Shown here: one piece after another, positions 33,231 to 41,605 of the stretch | Position numbering within the stretch: position 1 is the stretch's first letter | Layout: every line of letters starts with the position of its first letter | Source of the DNA: Silicimonas sp. | GTDB taxonomy: Bacteria; Pseudomonadota; Alphaproteobacteria; Rhodobacterales; Rhodobacteraceae | DNA length: 41,729 nt | Reading direction: 5' to 3' | Assembly (NCBI GenBank): GCA_022826385.1 | Contig: JAJDUZ010000038.1 | Coordinates: 1-41,729, forward strand | The notes under the pieces: generated by a model | Told to the model about the DNA's origin: nothing | Databases searched by the model: none | Seen by the model: only the letters and a program-made list of their open reading frames with translations | Made by a program: the position numbers and the translations under genes

Positions 33231-34270
33231 CCGACATCGACATCCGCAAGGTCGGTCGTGTCGGACGGATCACGCTGAACCGGCCCGAGGCGCTGAACGC
33301 CGTAACCCACGAGCAGGTACGCCAGATCGCGGCGATCCTGCCGGTCTGGGCGCAGGACGAAAGTGTTAAAATGCTGGTGGTCGATGCCACGGGCGACCGG
33401 GCCTTTTCGGCTGGTGGCGACCTGATGGGCATCTACGAGTCCATGCTGGCCGGCGACTTCGACACGGCGCGGCAATTCTGGCGCGACGAATACGCGATGA
33501 ATGCGGCGCTGTTCCACTTCCCCAAACCTGTCGCGACCTTCCTGCAGGGCTTCACCATGGGCGGCGGCGTCGGCGTCGGCTGCCACGGTTCGCACCGCGT
33601 TGTGTGTGACAGCAGCCGGATCGCGATGCCGGAATGCGGGATCGGACTGGCCCCGGATGTGGGGGGCACCTTGCTGCTGGCCCGCGCGCCGGGCCGTCTG
33701 GGCGAATACCTTGGCACGACCGCCTATCGGATGGGGCCAGGCGACGCGATCGTTGCGGGTTTCGCCGACTACTACATCCCCGAAGCCGATTGGCCCGCGT
33801 TGATCGCCACGCTCGACGCAACAGGCGACTGGGAGGCGATCGACCGCGCCGCGTCCCCTGCCCCGGAGGCTTCTCTGACCGCGACACAAACCCGGATCGA
33901 CACGACCTTCGCCGGTGACACGTTGCGCGATATCGTCAACGCCCTGCGCGCCGACGACAGCGATTGGGCTGCGGACACGCTCAAGGCCATGGACCGCAAC
34001 GCGCCGCGCGCCATGGCGGCCGCCGTTGAACTGGTGCACCGGGCGCGGGCCCGCGACAGCATCGAAGCGGCACTGACAAACGAGTATCGCTTTAGCCACC
34101 GGATCGCCGCACAAGGCGACTTTCAGGAGGGTATTCGCGCCCTGATCGTCGACAAGGACAAGTCCCCGTCCTGGGGCACGGACGCGATCGAGAGCGCGTC
34201 ACAGGCCGAGATCGCGGCCCTGTTGATGCCGCTCGGCAAGGAAGAACTCAGCTTGGAGGAAGCCCCATGA
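33227..34270 (+). CDS. 3-hydroxyisobutyryl-CoA hydrolase (crotonase superfamily)
   Basis: 347 residues, about 90 longer than a plain enoyl-CoA hydratase and the normal size for 3-hydroxyisobutyryl-CoA hydrolase. That enzyme releases 3-hydroxyisobutyrate and CoA. The oxyanion-hole segments are AFSAGGDLMGIYE and MGGGVGVGCHGSHRVVCDSSRIAMPECGIGLAPDVGG, both characteristic of HIBCH. The C-terminal QEGIRALIVDKDKSPSW is also family-specific. Start and stop overlap both neighbours by four bases, so all three genes are translationally coupled. A separate enoyl-CoA hydratase for the methacrylyl-CoA step is not in the cluster. Confidence 0.88.
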   Translation: MTDIDIRKVGRVGRITLNRPEALNAVTHEQVRQIAAILPVWAQDESVKMLVVDATGDRAFSAGGDLMGIYESMLAGDFDTARQFWRDEYAMNAALFHFPKPVATFLQGFTMGGGVGVGCHGSHRVVCDSSRIAMPECGIGLAPDVGGTLLLARAPGRLGEYLGTTAYRMGPGDAIVAGFADYYIPEADWPALIATLDATGDWEAIDRAASPAPEASLTATQTRIDTTFAGDTLRDIVNALRADDSDWAADTLKAMDRNAPRAMAAAVELVHRARARDSIEAALTNEYRFSHRIAAQGDFQEGIRALIVDKDKSPSWGTDAIESASQAEIAALLMPLGKEELSLEEAP

Positions 34271-35139
34271 AAATCGGATTTATCGGCCTTGGGAACATGG
34301 GCGCGCCCATGGCGATCAACCTTGCCAAGGCCGGGCACGAGGTGCTGGGGTTCGACGTAGTCTCTGACGCACCGGACGGTGTGGCGCAGGGCGAGAGTGG
34401 CGCAGGCGTGGCGACAGAGGCCGACATGGTCATCACCATGCTGCCGAACGGCGACATCCTGCGTGCCGTCGCAAGCGAGGTCATCCCTGCGATGAAGCCC
34501 GGCGCCGTATTTCTGGACTGTTCGACCGTTGACGTCGAAAGCGCGCGGGCCGTCGCGACAGAGGCTCAAGAGGCCGGGCTGGGGGCGCTTGACGCACCGG
34601 TTTCGGGTGGCATCGGCGGCGCTCAGGCCGGAACACTGACTTTCATGGTCGGCGGCAGCGAAGACGCCTTTGCAACAGCCAAGCCATTGTTCGAGATCAT
34701 GGGCCAGAAGGCCGTTCATTGCGGCCCATCGGGCAATGGGCAAGCTGCGAAAATCTGCAACAACATGATCCTTGGCGTCACGATGATCGGCACCTGCGAG
34801 GCGTTTGCCTTGGCCGACAAGCTGGGCCTTGACCGGCAGGCGATGTTCGACGTGGTCTCGACCTCGTCGGGCTACAGTTGGACGATGAACGCCTATTGCC
34901 CCGCTCCGGGGATCGGCCCGACTTCCCCGGCGGACAATGACTATCAGCCGGGGTTCGCCGCCGAGTTGATGCTGAAGGACCTGCGCCTGTCGCAACAGGC
35001 CGCCGAGGCGGCGAATGCCGACACGCCGATGGGCGCACGGGCGGCAGAGCTTTACGAGACCTTTGTCGAACAGGAAGACGGCGAGGGCCGTGACTTTTCG
35101 GCCATGCTGCCGCGGTTCGAGCGGCGAAAGCGCAGCTGA
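34267..35139 (+). CDS. mmsB: 3-hydroxyisobutyrate dehydrogenase
   Basis: Oxidises 3-hydroxyisobutyrate to methylmalonate semialdehyde with NAD. 290 residues of the beta-hydroxyacid dehydrogenase family. The Rossmann motif GFIGLGNMGAPMAINLAKAGH is at the N-terminus. The substrate-binding DAPVSGGIGGAQAGTLTFMVGG is near residue 118. The catalytic lysine is in GQAAKICNNMILG near residue 163. Its C-terminal segment LRLSQQAAEAANADTPMGA is also typical. It is the last gene of the valine operon. The next enzyme, MmsA, is not encoded in the window. Confidence 0.92.
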   Translation: MKIGFIGLGNMGAPMAINLAKAGHEVLGFDVVSDAPDGVAQGESGAGVATEADMVITMLPNGDILRAVASEVIPAMKPGAVFLDCSTVDVESARAVATEAQEAGLGALDAPVSGGIGGAQAGTLTFMVGGSEDAFATAKPLFEIMGQKAVHCGPSGNGQAAKICNNMILGVTMIGTCEAFALADKLGLDRQAMFDVVSTSSGYSWTMNAYCPAPGIGPTSPADNDYQPGFAAELMLKDLRLSQQAAEAANADTPMGARAAELYETFVEQEDGEGRDFSAMLPRFERRKRS

Positions 35140-35168
35140 CGACACCGGCTTGAACCGAAAACTTATGG

Positions 35169-35236
35169 CTCCCACCCAAAACGAGGGGTGAGAGGACGGT
35201 GGCTTTGGAAAGTCTCAAGTCAAGGTTTCGTTAACC
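35169..35236 (+). repeat. Two-copy structured intergenic element, copy 2
   Basis: The stem CTCcCACCC (35169-35177) / GGGTGaGAG (35186-35194) overlaps the block AGGGGTGAGAGGACGGTGGC (35184-35203). After the same distance as in copy 1 comes TCAA-GGTTTCG-TTAACC. It lies 30 bases after the mmsB stop and before the converging DUF808 gene. Confidence 0.7.
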
Positions 35237-35253
35237 CCGAACCAGCCTTGCTG

Positions 35254-36261
35254 TCAGTGGGCCGCGGTCTTCTTCTTCTCGGGAAAGAAGACCGAGAACA
35301 CCGGCACGATCGCCCGCGTCACAATCGGAATCAGCACAAGTCCAAGGATCAGGCCAAGAATGCCGTCCAGGGTCGCGGTCACCAGCCATTTCAGAAAACC
35401 ACTTTCACCGCCGACCGCATAAGAGATGTCCTTGATCGGTTGATAGGGCCAGTCGATGCCAAGGTTGTGCAAGCCGTGGACGATGATATTGCCCCCGACC
35501 CACAGCATGGCCGTTGTTCCGATGGTGGCAATGACGGCCATCAAGGTTGGCATATAGCGCACCATGCCACGGCCGAAATTCCGCACGAAGGCCGTCTTGC
35601 CGATCTGGCTCAGCTTCAACCCGGCGTCGTCCATCTTCACCAGAAGCGCCACCACACCATAGACCAGGGCCGTGATACCAATGGCAATGACCGCAAGCAC
35701 AAGCCCTTGGTTCAGCCGACTGTCCGTCTCGATCGCAGCCAGCGAGATTGTCATGATCTCGGCCGACAAGATGAAATCCGTCTTGATCGCACCTTTGACC
35801 CGCGTTTCCTCCAGATGCGCGGCATCCAGTTCTTCGGCCTCTTGCGCGTGGCTTTCGGGATGCGGGTACAACCAATGCACCACTTTCTCGGCCCCTTCAA
35901 AGCAGAGGTAACAGCCCCCCAGCATCAGAAGCGGCGTCACCAGCCACGGCAGGAACGTGTCCAGCAGCAATGCGGCGGGCAGCAGGATCACCAGCTTGTT
36001 GAAGAAGGACGCGCGCGCGATTTTCCAGATGATTGGCAATTCGCGCGCTGCCGGAAGACCCGTGACGTATTTCGGCGTGACCGCCGCGTCGTCGATCACC
36101 ACGCCCGCGGCCTTCGCGCCGGCTTTCGCTGCATCGTCCAGCACGGTCGCGCCCACCTTGGCGCCCACTTTTGCCGCCTGGCTGGCAATGTCGTCCACCT
36201 GCGTCGCCGTCAGCCGGACAATCGCTGCAACATCGTCCAGAAGTGCCAGCAAACCGCTCAT
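35254..36261 (-). CDS. DUF808 family inner-membrane protein (YedI-like)
   Basis: About 335 residues. The N-terminus MSGLLALLDDVAAIVRLTATQVDDIASQAAKVGAKVGATVLDDAA is a long soluble helical region typical of DUF808. It is followed by several hydrophobic helices (LVILLPAALLLDTFLPWLVTPLLMLGGCYLCFEGAEKV; LVLAVIAIGITALVYGVVALLV; and others). The segment GAIKTDFILSAEIMTISLA is the conserved family core. The function is unknown. The frame is open to 36324, but GGAGAG before the ATG at 36261 and the conserved N-terminus fix this start. It converges on the valine operon. Confidence 0.82.
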   Translation of the reverse strand: MSGLLALLDDVAAIVRLTATQVDDIASQAAKVGAKVGATVLDDAAKAGAKAAGVVIDDAAVTPKYVTGLPAARELPIIWKIARASFFNKLVILLPAALLLDTFLPWLVTPLLMLGGCYLCFEGAEKVVHWLYPHPESHAQEAEELDAAHLEETRVKGAIKTDFILSAEIMTISLAAIETDSRLNQGLVLAVIAIGITALVYGVVALLVKMDDAGLKLSQIGKTAFVRNFGRGMVRYMPTLMAVIATIGTTAMLWVGGNIIVHGLHNLGIDWPYQPIKDISYAVGGESGFLKWLVTATLDGILGLILGLVLIPIVTRAIVPVFSVFFPEKKKTAAH

Positions 36262-36453
36262 ATCTCTCTCTCCGCCATACGCGACCCCGTACCATGAAGT
36301 GGCACATGTCAGCACAGGGCTCAAGCGTTGGCCCTCGCCCTGATCCGTTTGGCAAAGCCTAGCTTAATATTCGGAAATTTCGACCAAAATGCCGCCCCGA
36401 CCTGTCCAAAAGTCTGGTTGTGGGGCAATGCGGTTTCATACTGTAATGGTTGT

Positions 36454-37653
36454 ATGACCGACTTTCGACAGTTGCCTGTTGTCACCCAAGACCCGATTGA
36501 CCAGGCTTTCGTGCAAAACCCCTATGCCTTTTACGCCGGGGTGCGAGCGTTGGGGGACGTCGTCTTCTGGTCGGAGTACAACTTGCCCGTGGCAACGACT
36601 TTCGGTGCGGTCACGCAAATTCTCAAACACCCCGCCATGGGACGCGCGCCAGTCGGGGGCGCTTCACCGGACCTGCGAGACGGACTGGAAATGTTCGATA
36701 CGCTTGAGAGGCATTCGCTGCTCGAGATCGAACCACCCGACCACACGCGCATTCGGCGCGAGGCCATGCAAGCCTTCACAGGGCCACAGATCGCCTTGAT
36801 CGCGCCCGAGATCAGCCGACTGGCCGACCGGTTGATCAGCGACTTCCCAAGCGAGCCCTTCGACCTGCTCGAAGCCTATGCCAAGCCTTTGGCCGCCTTG
36901 ACGATCACCACCTTTCTGGGCGTCGCGCAGGATCAGGCCACTGTGTTGCAGGATTGGTCGAACCGCATGGTCGCCATGTACCAAGCGCGGCGCGACGCGG
37001 GGATCGAGGCCGATGCCGAAGCCGCATCCCGGGCCTTCGTCACCTTCATCAAGGCCGAAATCGAAGACCGCCGCGCTGCGCCGGGGACGGATTTCCTGTC
37101 GCAGCTTGTCGGCGTTCGCGACAATGGCGGTCTGTCGACGGAAGAACTGGTGTCGACCGCGATCCTTCTGCTAAATGCCGGTCACGAGGCCACGGCACAC
37201 AGTATCGGCAATGCGGTCCCGCTTTTGACGGGCTTCGAGGTCCGCTCGGAGGCGCTGTCACCGGATGGAATTGCCGGCACGGTCGAGGAATGCTTGCGGT
37301 TTCGCCCCCCGCTTCACCTGTTCAAGCGGCAGGTCTACGAGACAGCGACGATTGGCGATGTGACGTTCGAAGCGGGCGACGAAATCGGCTGCCTTCTGGC
37401 CTCGGCCAATCGCGATGATGCCGTCTGGCCGGATGGTGAAGTTTTCGACCCGTTCCGCCCGCGCCTGCGTCACACAGCCTTCGGGGTTGGCCTGCACGCC
37501 TGTCTTGGGGCCGCGCTGGCCCGGCTGGAACTGCAAATCGCGTTGCCGGTCCTGTTCGCCCGCTGCCCGAACCTGCAGATCGAGGAACTGCCCAGGGTCG
37601 CCAATCTCTATCACTTCCACGGGTACGAAAAGCTGATGGTCTCGGTCAGATAG
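36454..37653 (+). CDS. Cytochrome P450
   Basis: A soluble bacterial P450 mono-oxygenase of 399 residues. The I-helix has LLLNAGHEATAHSIG, with the acid-alcohol pair in AGHEAT. The ExxR motif is in EECLRFRPPLHLFKR. The heme loop FGVGLHACLGAALARLE carries thiolate Cys350. The length and lack of a membrane anchor fit a class I system needing a separate ferredoxin and reductase, neither of which is here. The substrate is unknown, and the gene stands alone. The start at 36454 lacks a clear ribosome-binding site. The 192-base region upstream holds no other gene. Its end overlaps the converging Lrp gene by eight bases. Confidence 0.9.
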   Translation: MTDFRQLPVVTQDPIDQAFVQNPYAFYAGVRALGDVVFWSEYNLPVATTFGAVTQILKHPAMGRAPVGGASPDLRDGLEMFDTLERHSLLEIEPPDHTRIRREAMQAFTGPQIALIAPEISRLADRLISDFPSEPFDLLEAYAKPLAALTITTFLGVAQDQATVLQDWSNRMVAMYQARRDAGIEADAEAASRAFVTFIKAEIEDRRAAPGTDFLSQLVGVRDNGGLSTEELVSTAILLLNAGHEATAHSIGNAVPLLTGFEVRSEALSPDGIAGTVEECLRFRPPLHLFKRQVYETATIGDVTFEAGDEIGCLLASANRDDAVWPDGEVFDPFRPRLRHTAFGVGLHACLGAALARLELQIALPVLFARCPNLQIEELPRVANLYHFHGYEKLMVSVR

Positions 37654-38107
37654 GCAACGCCACCGTCGACTTGATTTCTTCCATCGAGAGCAGAGCCGTG
37701 ACGTTGTAGATATTCACTTCGGAAATCAGCGCCTGATAAAATTCGTCATAGGCGCGCGCATTCCGCACCTGCACTTTCAGGATATAGTCGATGTCGCCCG
37801 CCAAGCGATGCGCTTCCAGCACTTCGGGCCGGGCCCGCAGCGCGGCCAGAAACTTGGCCTGCCACTCGGCCTCGTGTTCCGAGGTGCGGATCAGGACGAA
37901 GAAGCAGGCTTCGAACCCAAGCTTTTCGGCATCCAGAACAACGGTCTGATGACCGATCACACCGCCTTCGCGCATCTTGCGGATGCGATTCCAGACCGGT
38001 GTCTTCGACGACCCCACGGTCTTGGCAATATCGTCCAGAGACTGGCTGGCATCGCGCTGTAACTCGCGCAGGATTTTCCGATCAAGATCGTCGATACGCA
38101 CCGACAT
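37646..38107 (-). CDS. Lrp/AsnC family transcriptional regulator
   Basis: 153 residues. The N-terminal helix-turn-helix is at about 5-60 (LDRKILRELQRDASQSLDDIAKTVGSSKTPVWNRIRKMREGGVI). The C-terminal RAM/ACT-like oligomerisation domain holds VLEAHRLAGDIDYILKVQV near residue 100 and STVALPI at the end. An amino-acid effector is likely. It is divergent from cysG across 135 bases containing dyads, an arrangement that suggests it regulates itself and the siroheme/reductase operon. That is inference from position. Confidence 0.85.
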   Translation of the reverse strand: MSVRIDDLDRKILRELQRDASQSLDDIAKTVGSSKTPVWNRIRKMREGGVIGHQTVVLDAEKLGFEACFFVLIRTSEHEAEWQAKFLAALRARPEVLEAHRLAGDIDYILKVQVRNARAYDEFYQALISEVNIYNVTALLSMEEIKSTVALPI

Positions 38108-38200
38108 TCCGAGCCTCCTTGATATTTTGGGACCTTGTCCCGACGTGGCGCCAACTTAGAACAAACGTCCCTTTCTGCAAGCGTAACCTGCAACATATCG

Positions 38201-38227
38201 GAACAGTGTTCTATATTGATAGAGAAC
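38201..38227. promoter_or_regulatory. Overlapping dyads between the Lrp gene and cysG
   Basis: GAACAGTGTTC (38201-38211) is a perfect palindrome. GTTCT (38208-38212) is inverted as AGAAC at 38223-38227 within a 20-base imperfect dyad having 16 symmetric positions. The sites lie 16-42 bases before the cysG start. They are candidate operators for the divergent Lrp-type regulator. Confidence 0.5.
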
Positions 38228-38242
38228 TTTGAGGTCTCATCG

Positions 38243-39640
38243 ATGAAGCACTTTCCGATATTCATGGCGCTGGAAGGCCGCCGCGTCGTCGTCTCGGGCG
38301 GCGGAGACGCGGCTGTGGCCAAGTTGCGGCTTCTGATGAAGACCGAGGCGCGGATCACCGTGATCGCGGAAGGGTTTGCCGACGAAATCGAAAACTGGGC
38401 CCACGACGGCAAGCTTGCCCTGATCCACCGAAGCCAAGAGCCGGGCGACGCGCTCTGCGCGAGCCTCTTTTATGCCGCCAATGACGACGAAGCGGAAGAC
38501 GCCCGCGTGACCCGTCTGGCACAGGCTGACGGCGCCCTGACCAACTGGGTCGACAATCTGGGCCGCTCGCAATTCATCACCCCGGCCATCGTCGACCGCG
38601 ACCCGGTCACCGTGGCCATCGGCACCGAGGGCGCCGCCCCGGTTCTGGCCCGCGCGATCAAGGCGGATCTGGAAGCCCGCCTGCCCCGCTCGCTGGGTGT
38701 GTTGGCGCGGGTTGGCAAAGGGTTCCGAAAAGCGGTCGAAGCCCTGCCCTTCGGCGCCAAGCGCCGCGCCTTCTGGTCAGACTACTATTTCACTGCCGGT
38801 CCGCGCGCCTTCGATGAGGCCGGCGAGGCTGGCCTGCCCGATACTTTGAACGACCTTCTGACCACCCATCTGCACAGGGATGAGCAGCCGGGCCATGTGA
38901 CCTTTGTCGGCGCTGGTCCGGGCGATCCTGAATTGCTGACGGTGAAGGCGCGCAACGCCTTGCACGAGGCCGATGTGGTCATCCACGACCGTTTGGTGCC
39001 GCAGGCGATCCTTGAACTGGCGCGGCGCGAGGCCGTGATCCTTGATATGGGCAAGATTGGCTTCGGCCCCTCGACCCCGCAAGCCGAGATTGATGCGGCG
39101 ATCGTCGCCCATGCCAGAGACGGTGCGCATGTGGTGCGCCTGAAGTCCGGCGATGCCACGATCTTCGGCAGGCTCGACGAGGAAATCGAGGCCTGCACTG
39201 CCGCCCATGTCGCCTTCAGCGTGGTCCCCGGCATCACGTCGGCCTCAGCCGCTGTGGCCGCGATCGGCCAAAGCCTGACGCGGCGGGGGCGCAATTCCTC
39301 GGTTCGGTTCGTCACCGGGCATGATGTCAAAGGCTATGCCGATCAGGACTGGCGCGCACTGGCCGAACCCGGTCAGGTTGCTGCGATCTATATGGGCAAA
39401 CGCGCCGCCCGCTTCCTGCAGGGCCGCCTGCTGATGCACGGGGCCGAGGCCGCGACACCGGTGACGCTGGTCGAAAACGCCTCGCGCCCCGAACAGCGCA
39501 TTCTTGAAAGCACGCTGGGCACCCTGCCCACCGATCTGGACACGGCCCGTGTGGACGGACCCTGCCTGATCCTTTTGGGCCTCGCGCCCCGCAAAGCCAC
39601 CGAAACACTTGCCACCCTGACCGAGGAGATTGCCCTGTGA
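38243..39640 (+). CDS. cysG: Siroheme synthase (fused precorrin-2 dehydrogenase / uroporphyrinogen-III methyltransferase)
   Basis: Makes siroheme from uroporphyrinogen III for the reductase encoded downstream. 465 residues in two parts. Residues 1 to about 210 are the NAD-dependent dehydrogenase/ferrochelatase, with GRRVVVSGGGDAAVAKLRLL. The rest is the SAM-dependent methyltransferase, with FVGAGPGDPELLTVKA, HDRLVP, RLKSGDATIFGRLDEE, VVPGITSASAA and YMGKRAARF. The start at 38243 has GAGG eight bases upstream. Its last codons overlap the DUF2849 gene by four bases. Confidence 0.94.
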   Translation: MKHFPIFMALEGRRVVVSGGGDAAVAKLRLLMKTEARITVIAEGFADEIENWAHDGKLALIHRSQEPGDALCASLFYAANDDEAEDARVTRLAQADGALTNWVDNLGRSQFITPAIVDRDPVTVAIGTEGAAPVLARAIKADLEARLPRSLGVLARVGKGFRKAVEALPFGAKRRAFWSDYYFTAGPRAFDEAGEAGLPDTLNDLLTTHLHRDEQPGHVTFVGAGPGDPELLTVKARNALHEADVVIHDRLVPQAILELARREAVILDMGKIGFGPSTPQAEIDAAIVAHARDGAHVVRLKSGDATIFGRLDEEIEACTAAHVAFSVVPGITSASAAVAAIGQSLTRRGRNSSVRFVTGHDVKGYADQDWRALAEPGQVAAIYMGKRAARFLQGRLLMHGAEAATPVTLVENASRPEQRILESTLGTLPTDLDTARVDGPCLILLGLAPRKATETLATLTEEIAL

Positions 39641-39939
39641 GCCGCCGTCCCTTCACCCCGAAAGTGGTTGCCGCCAACGACTTGCTGGACGGCGACGCCG
39701 TTTGGCTGACCGCCAATGACAGCTGGACCCGCGACATGGGCGCGGCCGAACTGATCGAAGACGAAGCGATTGCCGAAGACCGACTGATCTTCGCCAACGC
39801 GCAAGCTGACCGGGTGGTCGGCGCCTATCTCGTTGACGCGGAAGCCACCGAGTTCGGCCCCGCGCCCGTGCATTTCCGCGAAGCCTTCCGCACGCGCGGC
39901 CCCTCCAACTATGCCCATGGCAAGCAAGCAGAGAGCTGA
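39637..39939 (+). CDS. DUF2849 domain protein of the sulfite/nitrite reductase operon
   Basis: 100 residues, soluble, acidic, with no cysteines. FTPKVVAANDLLDGDAVWLTANDSW is the family opening, and the protein ends VHFREAFRTRGPSNYAHGKQ. DUF2849 genes are regularly found between cysG and the siroheme reductase gene in Alphaproteobacteria, so a role in assembly or function of that reductase is plausible but unproven. It overlaps cysG in an ATGA-type junction and is four bases from the reductase gene. Confidence 0.82.
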   Translation: MSRRPFTPKVVAANDLLDGDAVWLTANDSWTRDMGAAELIEDEAIAEDRLIFANAQADRVVGAYLVDAEATEFGPAPVHFREAFRTRGPSNYAHGKQAES

Positions 39940-39943
39940 AAAG

Positions 39944-41605
39944 ATGTATCACTACAATGACTTCGACAAGGCTTTCGTACAGGAACGGGTCAACCAGTTC
40001 CGCGCGCAGGTCGAACGGCGGATTGATGGCTCGCTGACCGAGGACGAGTTCAAGCCCTTGCGCCTGATGAACGGTCTCTACCTTCAGCTGCACGCCTATA
40101 TGCTGCGCGTGGCGATCCCCTATGGCACGCTGAACAGCCGCCAGATGCGCCAGCTTGCGATGATCGCCGACCGCTGGGACAAGGGTTATGGCCATTTCAC
40201 CACCCGGCAGAACATCCAGTACAACTGGCCGAAACTACGCGACGTGCCCGACATGCTGCAGGCGCTGGCCGATGTCGGCATGCACGCTATCCAGACCAGC
40301 GGCAACACGATCCGCAACGTCACCGCTGACCATTTCGCAGGCGCGGCGGCGGACGAGATTGCCGATCCCCGGCCCGTGGCGGAACTGATCCGCCAGTGGT
40401 CGACCGATCATCCCGAGTTCCAGTTCCTGCCCCGCAAGTTCAAGATCGCCGTCACCGGTTCGCCCAATGACCGCGCCGTGACCAAGGCGCATGACATCGG
40501 CTTGCGGATGGTGCGAAACGCGGCTGGCGAGCCCGGCTTCGAGGTCATCGTTGGCGGTGGCCTTGGCCGCACACCGCTGATTGGCAAGGTGATCCGGGAC
40601 TTCGTGCCTCAGGCCGATCTGCTGCCCTATCTGGAAGCCATCGTCAGCGTCTATAACCTGCTGGGCCGACGCGACAATAAGTACAAGGCGCGGATCAAGA
40701 TCACCGTGCAGGAAAACGGAATCGACGACATTCGCGCCCGTGTGGATGCCCAATTCGAACGCCTGAAGGGGGAATGGGGCGGGTTTGACCAGCACTTGCT
40801 TGCCCGGATCGAACAATCCTTCGCAGCGCCCGAATTCAAAACCGGCGGGTTGGAAAAGTTCAACGCGGGCCGCGAGGCGAACCCCGCGTTCCGCGCCTGG
40901 ACCGACACCAATCTGAGCGCACATCGCCACCCCGAGCACGCCATTGTCACGGTCTCGGTGAAGAAACACGGCGCGACGCCGGGCGATGCCACCAGCGACC
41001 AGATGCGCGCGTTGGCCGATCTGGCCGAACGGCTGGGCTATGACGAATTGCGGATCAGCCATGAACAGAACGTCATCCTGCCGCATGTCCACAAGTCAGA
41101 CCTGCCCGAAGTCTATGCCACGCTGCGCGAACACGGGCTGGCCACGGCGAATGTCGGACTGATCTCGGACATTATTGCCTGCCCCGGCATGGACTACTGC
41201 GCCTTGGCAACCGCACGCTCGATCCCGATCGCGCAGGAGATCGCGACCCGGTTCGACGAATTGAAGCTGGAACACGAGATCGGACCGCTCAAGATCAAGA
41301 TCTCGGGCTGCATCAACGCCTGTGGCCATCACCATGTCGGCCATATCGGCATCCTTGGGCTCGACCGGGCGGGCGTAGAGAACTATCAGATCACGCTGGG
41401 CGGCGATGGCACCGAGACCGCGGCCATTGGCGAACGCGCCGGCCCCGGTTTCTCGGCGGACGAGATCATCCCGGCGATCGAACGGTTGATCGAAGCCTAT
41501 CTCACCCACCGCGAGGGCGCCGAGGAAACCTTCCTGCAAGCCTATCGCCGGTTGGGCATGGCGCCGTTCAAGGCGGCGCTTTATCCGGAAAAGGAGGGGG
41601 TATGA
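39944..41605 (+). CDS. cysI: Siroheme-dependent nitrite/sulfite reductase
   Basis: A 553-residue assimilatory reductase that carries out six-electron reduction with siroheme and a 4Fe-4S cluster. The cluster and siroheme ligands are Cys413 and Cys419 (CPGMDYC), then Cys456 and Cys460 (SGCINACGHHH). The substrate-contact motif FTTRQNIQYNW is near residue 84. Two ferredoxin-like half-domains frame the core. In this position after cysG-DUF2849, with no nitrate reductase in view, sulfite reductase is the better guess. Sequence alone does not separate sulfite from nitrite use. The start at 39944 begins MYHYNDFDKAF. A GGAGGGGG lies just before its stop codon and could serve a following gene. Confidence 0.9.
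   Translation: MYHYNDFDKAFVQERVNQFRAQVERRIDGSLTEDEFKPLRLMNGLYLQLHAYMLRVAIPYGTLNSRQMRQLAMIADRWDKGYGHFTTRQNIQYNWPKLRDVPDMLQALADVGMHAIQTSGNTIRNVTADHFAGAAADEIADPRPVAELIRQWSTDHPEFQFLPRKFKIAVTGSPNDRAVTKAHDIGLRMVRNAAGEPGFEVIVGGGLGRTPLIGKVIRDFVPQADLLPYLEAIVSVYNLLGRRDNKYKARIKITVQENGIDDIRARVDAQFERLKGEWGGFDQHLLARIEQSFAAPEFKTGGLEKFNAGREANPAFRAWTDTNLSAHRHPEHAIVTVSVKKHGATPGDATSDQMRALADLAERLGYDELRISHEQNVILPHVHKSDLPEVYATLREHGLATANVGLISDIIACPGMDYCALATARSIPIAQEIATRFDELKLEHEIGPLKIKISGCINACGHHHVGHIGILGLDRAGVENYQITLGGDGTETAAIGERAGPGFSADEIIPAIERLIEAYLTHREGAEETFLQAYRRLGMAPFKAALYPEKEGV

Noticed and set aside
36454..37653. P450 as part of a natural-product gene cluster
   Set aside because: No synthase, tailoring partner, ferredoxin or transporter is linked; neighbours are DUF808 and an Lrp regulator.
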